NCBI GenBank assembly: GCA_007844125.1
Contig: CM017558.1
Span: 60,593,780-60,657,779 of the forward strand
From: Sinonovacula constricta
Taxonomy: Eukaryota > Mollusca > Bivalvia > Cardiida > Solecurtidae
DNA length: 64,000 nt
Direction: 5' to 3'
Under the pieces are notes generated by a model. The model ran no database searches. It saw nothing but the letters and a program-made list of their open reading frames with translations, and was not told where the DNA came from. Of the stretch, positions 10,941 through 25,010 are shown in pieces. Within the stretch, counting starts at the first letter, position 1, and each line of letters opens with the position of its first letter. Position numbers and translations under genes: made by a program.

Positions 10941-13900
10941 TTATACAATACATATATATACAATCGCCTGAACGACAATATTCTGAAGAGTATCATTTTA
11001 ATCATAATCTTGTGTTGTTGTTTTGTGTTGTTGTTTTCTGGTTGTTTTTTAAAACGGCCTTGTTCTTTAGATTAAGTCTGGCAGAATGTTTTTCATTTTA
11101 GTTGTTATATCTTCTGTGTTTTTATTTGTGACGTAAACTTTTCATTAACACTCCGTTTTGTTCATTTTGTGAAGTAAAGTTTCGATAACCCATCGACATT
11201 CAACACAAGACATCTTCTCTAAAACTGACAGGGTAATAATATAGATAAGCAGGCGATTATGAGTGCGCGATGTCAGCTTTTAATGTGTGTCTATCTTTTC
11301 TAATGCATTTTCCTGCCAATCATGTGCCAAACGGTGCTCCTATCTGTAGACGAGAGAACAGTGTCTGCGATAATATCTGGGTTGTGCATTCGCAGCGGAG
11401 CGTTAGAAGTACTTTTATTTTTCGGCAGCATTTCCTGATTAATACATGTAACATGTATACTAGACATGGAAAGAGATGGGTATTTTAATGAAGATTTATA
11501 TAAATAATGTTTTTGTTAAACGCGCAAGCACTCAAAAGGCAACCACATAAGAAGCTTTGGATATTTTATTTAATTAAATTGTTAATAGTATTTGTTATTC
11601 GAGAAAGATTCTCTAAAACAATACATATATGTACTTATACTACAATCACGATGTGTTATAGTAATGAAAATACTACCGTTAAATAACTTGTCTTATCCTT
11701 ATTTTATTACTCGCTGTTGGCATTTTTTCGAAAAGCAACTCCTGCTGTCTTCATTCAGTATAAATAATAAATAAGTAGTTATTTTTCGTTGTAGCAACCA
11801 AATAAGTATATTAAATTATAATATTTTATTGCTTGCCGGACTGTAATCGGCTCAAGAACACAGCCCATCATAATTTCGCATTGAATTTATGAAAGATATA
11901 ATATAGCTTTATTTATATGTATTTTTTATCTTTCGATATCACGCAAACATCCTGTATATTTACATTTTTCCTAGAGGTAGATTGCCAAATAATGGAAATA
12001 TATAATATTTGATCAGATATTCAATATTACCCATAGAAACAGGATTTGGTCGACCAGTCTTCTTATATTGTAAAGTTGTCCATTACTGTGTTTAAACACA
12101 GCATGTATATATATATATAAATAGTTTACAATAAACAAAGAGTATGACAACAGTATAAATGTAAACTATTAAGGAAAAAATATTGGAATTTAGTTCATGT
12201 TACATTAACCAGTTTTTACATTTTCGTGAAAACAATATGAGCTGACATCGTACATTGTAATTACAATTTTAAATAGCGTTTATTGATTTAATATGCCGTA
12301 ATTGATCCACTTTTTTAATTTCGTAAATAAATTCTTTTCGAAATAATGTCGTCGATAAAATTTTCAATTCATAGATTTCATCACATATGAACGGTTATCA
12401 TTTTACATACAAAAGCTTTAAAACGTTTGTATGATGCATCAAAATCAAATGCCGAATGTATTTTATTTGTTTTACTTGTGCCAATAACAATTGTGTACGC
12501 GACATGTGCATATTATAACATTTTAGAATAATTAAAATAGAAACTATAGAGATGCCATCTCGTTATTAACCATACCGCATATAAAGGAATAGCGTTGCAT
12601 TGTGCTATATTCGATATTGTGAAATAATGACCAGAAATCATAAGATTGCATCTTATCTGCAATTGTTACTTACAATTATATTGCATGCAGATATACAATA
12701 TTTTTTCTGAGAATTCCCAGGAGAGAGGTTAATTGCACAGAATAATGTCTATAATAGTTGCTAAGCATCATATTTCTTATTAAAGAACAGGTCTCATACA
12801 ATTTGTCATAAGCTTATGATACTTATTTCCGAGAGAAATGTTAGCAATGATAATACCCTTTGGAAAAGAGTATATGTGTACAGTCTAACGTTATAAATGT
12901 AATTCAATACATGACTATAAGTAGATGTGTGTAAGGATTTGCATAAATGTGCATAAAATGTTATAGACATCAATGCCTGTTTAAGATGAACATGTATGAC
13001 ATAAAGTGAATGAGATTGCGCAAAAGCGTTTTAATGAAGAAATACAAATGCTGATCACAGTAACTAAAATATTTACACTCTAAGACCCCGAATGATAACG
13101 TCGTTTAACACAACACGAAAAGATTAAAATATTGTGTTCGTTAAATTCCTGGTATATGTTTTGCATGAGAAAATGCACTGAAAAGATATTTAAGCGAAAT
13201 AAAAAAAAAATATATTTTTTTTAAATACACAACTGTTCACAATGTTCCAGACCCACGCCCGTCCAATTATGTATAACACTGAAACAACTTAAAAGCTTTC
13301 ACAAAATGACAGCTTTTACTTAAAATGTGTATAAAAAGTCACACAAGTTTTCTAGTATGTTTTTAATCAAGCAATAACGAAAATGCCTGCGATTTTACTT
13401 AAAAATAAACATTGCTAGATCTTATGCTACAACTTACAGAGTAATGCATAATATTTCAGTACCAAATTAGCAACACATTTCCAATTATTGAGATGATGTC
13501 ACAGTAAGATATTGCCTAAATGTTTTGGTATTAATTAATAAATGTTGACAGTATGAAACAGAGCGGAAAACATCAAGTTTTCCTATGATGATGAACAAAC
13601 CTAGTATTATCTATTTTATTCCTTTGTTCATAAGAAATACTATCTTAAATATTGAAAAATGAAAGCAGTCTTTGTAAATATTTGATTCCTACAGATGACA
13701 TTTGATTTATGGAGTATGAGGTGACTTAAGACCTTAGTTTTATGCACAAATAATATAATCGAAAATACTACCAAATGATTCACCGCATTATTTAAAACAA
13801 TGTATTTTCGTGTTTATTTTATCGTTTCAAACAGACAATGCGTCTCAAACCAGCACATTATTCCGCAGAAACCATTGAACTACATTAATATTATTCTAGA

Positions 13901-15879
13901 ATTCACATACTCAACTACCAATGTTTGATATCTGTAAAATTGCTAAGTAGTAAGCCTTACAATGTTTCCCTTTCTTTTAGTTTTATGTCATTAGATTGCA
14001 ATACAGATAAAAGTAAGTCGAAAGATAGGTCGATTTAAGTCATAAGTAACAACAGTAACCCGTGACAGAATTTTTACAGACCATTTGGTGAATTAAATGA
14101 ATAAGCAGATTTTATAAACAATTCAATCTTGGGATTTGCCTTTGTTTAAGACACACTTATCATCATAATTTGCTTTTTATGACTAGCATGCGCATGCATT
14201 TTATTAAATGGTGTTTTGTTTTTAACTATCTTATCTGTAAAAGATGCAAATATGTTCAGCATATAATTTTAACAAGGTTAAATGTAAACGTTTTTGTTAA
14301 TTGACCTTTACTATAATAAGTGTTTAAAATCATGATTTAAGTTAAACTTACCTTCTCATATTTCATCTGTTCGCTGAAATAGCACATATAATTCACGTAT
14401 TATATATAATCGGTGAGCTAAGAAGTGATAAAGTTGTCAAAAAGCGTTCTACTATATACAGACGAGGCTCGTGTTTCGCTGTATAATTGTCCATACAGAA
14501 CATTCCGTGATAGTTAAATGTGCCTATGAAAGGCGTGTCTTAATTAATAAGGAATGTTTGCACGAAAAGAAGAAGATTAAACAGCTTGTTAAAGGGGAAC
14601 ATTCTTGGCATGAGAGTTTGCATCATTATAAAAATACTTAGTATAAAATTATTTGACGAATATATTCAATCAATAACCCTCAGTCATCAAACACTGACCA
14701 CACAAACAGGGACTACACAATGATAACTTTAATGCAAAATTTTTGTCTACATTAGCCTACCCGCGTTCTTAACGGATATATGTCTTACCTCATTGTAGTT
14801 TATGTTTCAATAACGTATCAATATTTAATATATAAAATGGCTTTCCTAAGCACGAGACATTGAACCAAAATAAATCTTAAACCGTCTTTACTAATTCAAC
14901 AAAACAGACGACTGGCGTGATTAAATGGGTACATTTCTGAGTGGTAGGCATGAGCCTTAAATCAATGCGCATTATAAACATAGATATTTCGAAAGTTACG
15001 TATTGACACACTTATTGATAAGAATGCGTTTCTGAAGCATGTTTGTATCTCCAAGATTGTATCGGTAGACAGTCACAAACTTTATATGAGTATATTGAAT
15101 AACGGTGACCAGCCATGAAGATAGTTCGTAGTCGCATACTGTCTTTGCTTGATTTTCATGTAAAGTGCTATTGTTTGGTCTGTTTAGCTGCTCCCAAAAT
15201 ATAGTGCATAAATATTTATTATTCATGCCTTCATGCCATATTTTGTCAATAAAAACATTTAAATTATAGTTTTTTAAGATTAGTATGTGTCTCCAGAAAA
15301 AAAAGTATACCTTTTCACCGTTTACAAACATTAATAGTATTCAGTTATGTGTATCACCAATTTTATCAACAATGAACATATAGCGTAATGATTTTAATGC
15401 AAAAGCATATTGATGATCACAATTTACAAGTAATTTTAGTAATTTCATATTTTCAATGAGTATGTAAATAAAAAAATTGTCTTTCTTATAGACTTTCACC
15501 TCAACTTAAATGTCGACTCCCTCTATAGACTGTGCATGTAATAATAGGATGCTGAAAACACATGCATCTTTTGTGGTTCGCCATCCCCTGAGAGCAAACA
15601 GACAGGCAACATAGAAAACATAATGTTTCTATAAAGACAACGTCTGCTGAAGAATACTTGCCGACTTTAAGTTGTTTCAGTATATGAACATCTGCAGTCG
15701 GCCGTCTTTTTTAAACCAGCTTCTGCACTTTTCACAGAGCTCTTCCAATCTACTGTATTATTAACTGTATTTATCATTTTGTTCCACTCTTTTGTTTGTT
15801 TGTTTTGAATTATTAAATAATGTTGTATAAAATTATATTTAATGAATAATTAGAAAACAATAATATAATATTACAGTTA

Positions 15880-15880
<1 letters not shown>
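10941..15880. other. Long AT-rich putative intron with no further exon seen
   Basis: About 5 kb without dispersed X or SINE copies. Two places resemble blocks of the tandem array further on: 11,930-11,995 (CTAGAGGTAGATTGCCAAAT) and about 14,100-14,170. An acceptor-like CTTTCTTTTAG near 13,980 followed by a GTAAGT donor at 14,012 would bound only about 32 nt with no recognisable peptide. The minus-strand 111-codon frame at 14,996-15,331 is unrecognised. Confidence 0.45.

Positions 15881-15915
<35 letters not shown>
15881..15915. repeat. (AAT)n microsatellite
   Basis: Trinucleotide run of about 11 units, close upstream of the CTA array. Confidence 0.95.
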
Positions 15916-15916
<1 letters not shown>

Positions 15917-15974
15917 AATGAATAGGTATAATATTTCTACTATTTATATTGATTATAATTGGTAATGATCAAAT

Positions 15975-15976
15975 AT

Positions 15977-16057
<81 letters not shown>

Positions 16058-16145
16058 CACTGCTACTACTTTCACTGTTACTACTACTACTACCACTATT
16101 TATACTATCACTTATATTTATACCACTACTACAACAACTACTACT
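15975..16145. repeat. (CTA)n microsatellite, pure then interrupted
   Basis: A pure ACT/CTA run (15,975-16,056) is followed by a decayed half with CCA, TGC and TTC interruptions up to about 16,145. Poly-Leu and poly-Tyr frames over it are artefacts. Confidence 0.97.
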
Positions 16146-17234
16146 CTTAATTACATAACGGTTACCTTGGTGTTTGAAAGTAAAACGAAAAAAGCATAAA
16201 TAGAAAGATGTAACTATTTAAAACTGTGAAATGTAAAATTGTTCCGCAATTGTTAAAGCTAAATATGTCAATCTGTTTTAATAAATCATATAATATTGTT
16301 TTTAACGGTCTTTATCACACAATTCACTGCAGAGACATTTAGTTAGTTGCAACCAATATACAAATATATCAACATCAAGATATTGGATATGCTGAGAGTT
16401 AGTCAAACGCTAAATAAAAATGTTTAAATTCAATTTAAAACGCTTGCTTTAATTCATCGTAAATGAACTATGGTGTAATGACTGTTGTATTGCTTTAAAA
16501 AAGTATAGTTTCTGAAGCATCTAAGCAGGCAAAAATGTATTTTATATATGACTTTGTCATATATTCTTATTATTAATGCCAGTATTTACACAATGATAAT
16601 GCCAAGGTGGAAAATTGTTTATGGTATTGTAGGAACATCCATATCACCAGGAATAAATTCAATGATTTTACATGATGCTTTTATGTTGTTTAGTTCCTTT
16701 CTGGAGAGCAATTTAATAACGTTCGGAAGCACTTTTCTGCATTTTAAAAAGATTCGCAGAATATTTTGAAGTTGCATTCTGATAGTTTTTATGATTGATT
16801 CATTTGCAAATGTATTATTATGTTCATCATTTGTCTGAGCGGTACACTCCTGGTGCTCTTGCTTTTTATTATGCAACATATAGTTCCTGTGAACACACTG
16901 CATGTACCTGTTGCCCACTAACACGGACCAGCTAATAGATCCCAAGTGTAAGTCTTTTACAGTCAAGATCTTGAATTACTTTTAAATTACACGATGACTG
17001 GACAGATCGTTGAGATTATATGAAAACAGTGACGTAAAGCCATAATTGGACAGTCACTATTGGATTTCTTGTCTTTTCATCACTCTAGTCGTGCCCTACA
17101 TAAGTGAGACAACATGAGCAGTCTCCATGCCATTTACGTGTGATTGCTCAGTAGGTATAACATCAGGAAATTGTATGCCTTTATTATATAATATGCCAAC
17201 TCCTGATACATCTTTTATGATGTGTTATTTTAAA

Positions 17235-17412
17235 ACGTATTCCAAGGCGATAACCGATGTTTGTTTTGTTTTTTCTTTTTTTGTGTGTCATGTCTTGTCT
17301 GTGTGTTTTTGCCACATTTACATTTACCCTATTTGCCTTTGTCTAGAGGTAGATTAGATTTAAATATCTGTGGAAATTTTGATAGATTCTGTTCTAATTT
17401 TCCTATTCTATA
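17235..17412 (+). repeat. Family X copy, head remnant plus tail B
   Basis: A degenerate head (ATTCCAAGGCGATAACCG, about 17,239-17,256) leads directly into tail B: GTGTCATGTCTTGTCTGTG, ACATTTACATTTACCC, TTTGCCTTTGTCTAGAGGTA, ATCTGTGGAAATTTTGATAG. This copy and the one at 54,215 show that tail B belongs to the same family as tail A. Open frames at 17,127-17,515 are read through it. Confidence 0.8.
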
Positions 17413-18098
17413 CCATTTGGAAATCAATAACGTGTGCATGCTGCCAACCCGAGTCCTCGTGTTTATACTAATTCAGTATGTTCTCAAAGCAATGTTAGGC
17501 ACTTTAAGACTTTGAAGATGCATGTGAACATTGTAACTCACATCAAAATTATTGTTAAAAATGTTTGCTGTCCAAGGTCATGACAAACATTTTATTCCTT
17601 TTATTATGTATTAACCTCGTGATAAATCACCATAGATCAGATCCCTTAATAATAATCGATCAATGTTTATGTTCGTATTTAATGTCTGCGTGATGTAGAA
17701 ATAAATTTCGATTGATTTACTCAAAGTATTTATTGAATATGAGAGCCCTTCCGAAACTTAACAGCGATTTTGGTAAGTTAAACGAGTTGTCCCCAACAAA
17801 AATCATATTGAAATGCATCCTTATACTACTGACAAATTATGTGAACAACCTCGTACACCCTTTTGAAACAATTCAAAACATTCCGTGGTACTTACAAAAG
17901 TTTTCTTCGATTGTCTAAAGTGCGCAGATATGCGATACTTCAGAGTTAAATTGCCAAACAAGAATATGACTATAATAATTGATATTAATTAATTTTCAAA
18001 ATACATAAACTTAAAGAGAAACCATAGGTTTAAATTCTTATATAATTTTCCTGTTTTTCTTGCGGTATTTAAAAAAAATCTGATAATTTCATTTTGTT

Positions 18099-18101
18099 TG
18101 T

Positions 18102-18132
<31 letters not shown>

Positions 18133-18134
18133 TT
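18099..18134. repeat. (TTTA)n microsatellite
   Basis: About 9 TTTA units, followed within 20 bp by a TTTG/TTGC-rich tract (about 18,150-18,188). Confidence 0.93.
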
Positions 18135-18350
18135 ATTTTCTTATTAATGTATTGTTTGTTTGTTTGTGGTTTGCTTGTTTGCTTGTTCGTTAAATTCATT
18201 AGTTAAACCGATAATTAACGCATCTTGTATTACAATGATTATCCGAATTAATTTACAGACAAGACTACGTGTTTGATGAAAATGCTACTACAAAAACAGT
18301 GTTGATACTATAGTACTTCATAGATATGCTTAATCAGGCTTCTTAATCAA

Positions 18351-18596
18351 CCGACACACCAGCGTCGTTAAAATGGGGTGGATTTCTTTCTTAAAGCTCA
18401 AGCAAATGTAATCTAATATAGATATAGATATATAGATATATAGTTCCACATCTGGTTGACCCTTTTTCCGGATAATATAACTGAATGTGGTACCTTGCTT
18501 GGTGTTCACGGCATGTTATACACAGTGAAGCACGCACTATATTTACTTTGAGTCTCCAGTTAACTGATGAGATGATAACCCTATATACAAACACAT
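18351..18596 (+). mobile_element. SINE S1, 5'-truncated body
   Basis: Homologous to the S1 body at 7,889-8,142: GACACACCAGCGTCGTTAAA, a CTTAAAGCTCAAGCAAATG segment, GGTGTTCACGGCATGTTATA, CACAGTGAAG and a CTCCAG-TTAACTGA end with a short ATACAAACACA tail. The tRNA-like head is missing, as in 5' truncation during reverse transcription. An imperfect ATAGATATA run has expanded inside it (about 18,416-18,443). Confidence 0.85.
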
Positions 18597-19902
18597 TTTT
18601 AATAATGTCTATAAAATTAATATAATGTAAAACAATATATTGATAGATTAACAAAGGAAACGATTGTGATACTTTTGTTTTACGAAACACTATCTCTATT
18701 TTATTTGATATAAGAGTATGTTATAGCTACCGGGACAGGAGAATATATAAATTGCGGTATGTTATTCCTCATCAAAAGTTATGGAATACAAATACCATGA
18801 TAACGTAAATAATATATATTCTATGCCATTGTAATAAATAAGCCTGTGAAACGAAAGTAAAAATCCATTACGCTGAATATTGCCTTGTGTTTAAATAACA
18901 ATAAAATGACTCCTAATATATATTTAATAGGTAGCAATTGTGTTCTGCTAGCAAAAGTTAGATTGTGAGATAATTTAGCTTAGATTCTGAGGCTGCAGTT
19001 CGGAGAGAAGGTTTGCAAAAATACCAGCAATTTTCAAAACAAAAAATTCTGACAAGCCCATTTATTGTGTTTTAAACGTGTCTTCTATGTAATCCATGCT
19101 TTATACGGAATTGTAAACCTATCTTGGACACTAAAATAAGTAAATCAACTAAATAAAAGTACATTTGTAGCCTGGATAAACGACAGGTTGTTGATGTGAC
19201 GTGTGACCCAAATACAACATTATATCAATAATTCTCTTATCTATCTGCAATTAAAGCACCTTAATTGATTGTTGGTGTTTATGTTTCTGTCTGCGATGTA
19301 CACCTCACTCATACTATTTTATTTATATATGTTCTCCGGTTACTATGTGTTGAAGCTGTCACAATAAAAGGCATATCATTAATCAATGAACGAAAAGATA
19401 TACCTTTCTTGTCGTAGAGACGGTCTTAACGTTTTAATTATTTCATTTAACATTATTTTTGCTAACTGCTGCTATCATAAAAGTGGTAGTATACAATAAA
19501 TGAAATCGTAGTGGATTAACACACAACTAATTGATTTGGCGGTTTAACAATATGTTATGCAAACACGTTTTCGCTTTCGTTTAAAATTTTAATATCAGGT
19601 AAATGAATGCTGTGTATCCTTGATTTTCTAACACGGTTAATTAACCAGAATTAGATGCATATCACTGTATGGCTTTACCTTACACCTTTCGTTGTTTGAC
19701 GATGATTTTGAGCCAAGTGTAAGAAAACAACGTCCCTGCGACTTCCGTTGTGTAATAAAATAACACATAGACAATGTTGTTTAATATAACAAATATACAA
19801 ATCTTTGTCAATATTAAAATTCATCATTTTACTTAAAGTTTTATATGCATCATGAATGATATGCATGTCCATATCATTCATGTTTAATGAATGTTTGTTT
19901 TA

Positions 19903-20021
19903 AAGAAACCCCTCAGGAAGTGCGAGGTTAGAGCTCTGTAAAACCGGTTTAAGCACCCCAGTCGGTCCCTTTTGCCGACTGAGCGTTCCATGGCAAAAAC
20001 TGTTCGGTTTGCTCTCTTTGT

Positions 20022-20025
<4 letters not shown>
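19903..20025 (+). repeat. Family X copy, 5' half (split by the TTAA element)
   Basis: Clean head: AAACCCCTCAGGAAGTGCGA, GGTTAGAGCTCTGTAAAACC, GGTTTAAGCACCCCAGTCGG, then the hairpin arms CAGTCGG / CCGACTG around a 9-nt loop. It runs into GTTTGCTCTCTTTGTTTAA, where it is interrupted. The other half resumes at 20,921. Confidence 0.9.
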
Positions 20026-20920
<895 letters not shown>

Positions 20921-20924
<4 letters not shown>

Positions 20925-21042
20925 GGACTCATCACAGATTTTAATTTTACATTCGGCTTTCATGTGGACACATAAATTATGTGCCTTTTCAGATTTTGGT
21001 ATATGTTGCAATCACATAGGACTTTTTCATATTTCCTTATTG
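20921..21042 (+). repeat. Family X copy, 3' half (continuation after the TTAA element)
   Basis: Resumes exactly where the first half stopped: GGACTCATCACAGATTTT, TACATTCGGCTTTCATGTGG, GTGCCTTTTCAGATTTTGG, TATATGTTGCAATCACATAG and the terminus CATATTTCCTTATT. Both halves together make one X member of about 245 bp. Confidence 0.88.
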
Positions 21043-21919
21043 GAAAGTAAATTTATTGTGGGGAATAAAGAAGCATTTTACCATGTAAACATACACGTAT
21101 GCGATTTGGTATGCCCCTGAAGGAACCTTTCTACCACAAACAAACTTCTTTCATTAACTTTCGGTTTAAGGATGTACCACTATTAGAAGTGAAATCATAA
21201 CGTTAATATCATTTTTAATTAATATTCTCTGTGGAACTTGCTGTGGAAGGCAAATAATTCTTTCAAAGGGTCTTTAAAAGATTGTTCACACAAATAATAG
21301 GAAGATAAAATGATTGTAAAATGGTAGAATACTAGATATTATTTAATGATGAACTATGATATACAACAGTCCAACTTTAAAGATAACTGATATGAAAATG
21401 TTTTGTGACTAAAGCATCCATATGTATCGTAAGAAAAAAGCAATTACCTAATGTGTCCATGCATGATTATTTAACATTATTTCGCAGAATACTAACTTGA
21501 ATTACATCAATGACAAGAACGGCCATGTATATATCTTTCCACAAAATAGCGAACATATGTTACAGTAAGACTAAAGTATTTTATATGTTATAGTAACCCA
21601 AAACGGAAAAGCGTTTTGCCAGATAAAAATATTAGCTTGCATACGCTCATACCAGTTATTTTCGTTAATCTAACAGCATATCAAACATTAAATTGTTAAT
21701 CTATATGCCGCTTAATTGATAGAACTTGTTTAGTATTGAACTAGCATATTATATCATTTTTAGTAAAACATTTTTGAACGATTTCTGGTCCATTTAAATA
21801 ATAATTGAAACACGTATCATTTTTAAATTAAATAATCATATAAACAAAAGAAACGCAGGACAGCGCAAGTGAACAGATGCAAACAGCTGAAAGAGGACTT
21901 GCTATTGAAGCATTTAATG

Positions 21920-22035
21920 ACACTTCGTGGCCATAAAAGCGTCAGTCTGTGGTATTTTCCATGTCAAATATGGCTCCCATGAGTTCCATGCCATGATTTT
22001 TGTTATGGCATGATCCGCAGATAACGGAAAATTAA
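21920..22035 (+). repeat. Block A, copy in U0
   Basis: Conserved block of the tandem array: GTGGCCATAAAAGCGTCAGT, CTGTGG, GGCTCCCATGAG, and TGGCATGATCCGCAGATAAC at its end. It contains a perfect 8-bp inverted pair, CATGCCAT (21,987-21,994) and ATGGCATG (22,005-22,012), around a 10-nt loop. SINE S2 begins immediately after it. Counterparts lie at 29,860, 35,640 and 45,885. Confidence 0.75.
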
Positions 22036-22037
22036 AA

Positions 22038-22322
22038 CCGGCCGCAATAGCTCAAGTGGTAGAGCGTAAGCTTGCGAATCGGGAGGTCGCGGGTTCAAAC
22101 CTCGGTCGGGTCTAACTAAAGACTTAGAAGTTGGTAGTAGTGGCTTCCCTCCTAACACTCGAGGCTGACTGGACAGCATTACGCTAACTCGTCGGTATCA
22201 GTATAATGGACCGGCCAGGTTCAGTCCCTGGGCACCTCATAAGTGCCCCTGTGCTATAATGACAGAAATGTCGCTGCACAGTATCGGTAGAAATGCTGGC
22301 AAATCCCATCCCTAAATTGGGC
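22038..22322 (+). mobile_element. SINE S2, with intact tRNA-like head
   Basis: Head resembles a tRNA: A-box-like TAGCTCAAGTGGTAGAGC (22,049-22,066), B-box-like GGTTCAAACCT (22,093-22,103), and partial acceptor pairing with mismatches, so it is a SINE head rather than a working tRNA gene. The body contains GTAGTAGTGGCTTCCCTCC, GTCGGTATCAGTATAATGG, GCACCTCATAAGTGCCCC (internally complementary) and GAAATGTCGCTGCACAGTAT. A related body at 42,245 confirms the family. The minus-strand 80-codon frame over it is an artefact. Confidence 0.9.
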
Positions 22323-22613
22323 AAATGGATAACACTGATAGGCCGTAGCACTGTTTGTGATAATATTCTGTAATCAGCATGGCTTTCTATTTCAGGATTC
22401 AGACGACTTGCTAAAATAATAGTCATTGATTGGACTCCACTTTCAAAGCAAAAGACATGTTAAACGCCGGTTAAAGCCTGTGAAAAAAGATAAAATGAGT
22501 TATTTTCAAATCTACAATTTAAAAACATTTTCCCATCGCATTATAAGCTAAATCGTATACAATAATCATTACCTAGACTCAGTGGTGTATATCATTGAGC
22601 ACTGGACTTATAC

Positions 22614-22726
<113 letters not shown>

Positions 22727-23619
22727 AATTTAATCCAGAGACAATATAAAACTGGTAGCTTGCAGTAGTATCGCTTGTTGTGTATACTAACTGTTGGATT
22801 AATGGCTAACTGCTGTATCACTTTAGAGTCGGCTAGTATTGATTAGGACTTTTGCAAGTTGTTTTGGGGTTTTTTCAAACACATGTACTTTTTCCTTTAT
22901 TGTGGGCAGCTATCATTTAGAAGCTGTGGACCACAGTGAAAATATCATAATTAAATCGGTCATTTTATTTCGACCATTAAAACTATTAAGAAGATAAGGA
23001 CTAGATGTGAGTAGAATCTCTCTTCCAAATATTTCAAAATGTTTAATGTCATTTACAAATGCATCATTCTTCTATCTTTTGTCTCTGTTGCACACTTCTG
23101 TTGACTCATTTTATAAGGTAGGCTATAGTTTCTGCGATCACAGACTTGATATGAACTGATGAACAGCAGCATTTCCAAACAGAATAATTAGAAAAGGAGT
23201 CCCTTGTGTGCTTGATTCAGGATATGGATAGATAAGTATTCATGTCGCATCAGAACAAATGTCATTTTCAATCAACAAAAACCTTTCAAATCAAAGTAGG
23301 AAAGTTTATCGTAAAATACGATAACTTTTAAGTACCCTTTTTCAACGAGATAAGTAAAATACACACATATTTTTTGTATTGAATGTTCATATTACGTCTA
23401 AAAAACTCCAAACGATTTATTCTTTGTTAGTCACATGTTGAAACTTAATTGCTAATTGCATTATACAAAGGCAACTACATTGCAGCTAGGTTAGAAATGA
23501 TCAAATGCGAACTTGGGAAGGTTTAAAAATAGAGTTATTATTCCGTTTCGTCACAACCTGCACATGAGGCCAGCGCAGACATCTGAGAAAATATAGAACA
23601 GATTCATTCGGAGTTTTGA

Positions 23620-23690
23620 GAATCCATGTGTGCCTTTTCGGAGTTTGGTATATGTTGCAATGCTCATAGGACTTTGTCATATATTCTTAT
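23620..23690 (+). repeat. Family X fragment, tail A end only
   Basis: CCATGTGTGCCTTTTCGG, GTTTGGTATATGTTGCAATG, CTCATAGGACTTTGTCATAT and ATTCTTATT are closely matched to the family consensus. Everything 5' of the GTGCC motif is missing. Confidence 0.87.
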
Positions 23691-24249
23691 TCTTTATGAA
23701 GATGGACCTATACCTAACCCTACACAACGTGTTACAGACAACTACCATGAAGCAGTTTTAACATGAACCGTTTATTGTGAGATTTTAATTAATCTCTAAT
23801 ATGCAGTTATTCTAGTCAAATTTTAATTTCCTGTCATTTTCCAGTAGGTCAATAGTCAATTTAAAATATATTCTATTTAATTCAGACTTGCTTAAGTCTA
23901 TTAGGATATAAGGGTTTCTTTATACTTTTATTACCCCTATTTCATGCAACACCCTATATTAAACCATTATTCAGGTAGAAACTTCCAGAGGCATTGTGAA
24001 ATAAATATCCTTGCCCACGGCTTATTATTTGATAAGAGTTAAAGAGATTTCATTCGAATCAAAGAAATTATCTTGTTAGATTGTTGTATTAAATTCAGGG
24101 AAACATTGGTGTTGTTTTCAATGCATGTATTCAATGACAGGAACACCGGGCAAGAACTTTTTACACCTAGTGTCTTTCTCCCCTAATACTTATTCAATAC
24201 TTTGGTTCCTTATTTGTATATTGTGTGTATTGTTCCACTAACAATATTC

Positions 24250-24472
24250 TAGTTACTTTGTATAACATGCCGTGAAAACCTGACATGATTCTACAACCAG
24301 TTACATTATCCTGACACCGAGTAAACCAGCTGTGGAAGTACCCTATTAATTGCTTGAGCGTAAGTAAGAGACCTATACCATTTTAAACACCTTAACTTGT
24401 TTGTTGCTGCCCAGAATAGAGCCCGGGACCTCCCGTGAAGCTCTACCGATTGGGCTACCAGGTCCGGTCAAT
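24250..24472 (-). mobile_element. SINE S1, minus strand, head intact and tail lost
   Basis: On the minus strand the head reads GACCGGACCTGGTAGCCCAA, TCGGTAGAGC and GGGAGGTCCCGGGCTC. The B box has decayed from GGTTCGATCC to roughly GGCTCTATTC. The body (complement of GACACCGAGTAAACCAGC and of GTATAACATGCCGTGAAAAC) follows up to about 24,260. The AAAC tail is not seen. A GA microsatellite starts about 35 bp beyond the head. Confidence 0.87.
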
Positions 24473-24507
24473 ATTTTGGTATATACCGTTAACAGGGCAT
24501 ATTTCAT

Positions 24508-25010
<503 letters not shown>

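Noticed and set aside
16545..16570. Possible family X terminus (GACTTTGTCATATATTCTTA)
   Set aside because: Only about 20 bp match with no adjoining X sequence; too short to call, although a bare terminus is possible.
22049..22112. Possible tRNA gene
   Set aside because: The cloverleaf has mismatches in the acceptor and T stems, and it continues into a body shared with 42,245, so it is a SINE head.
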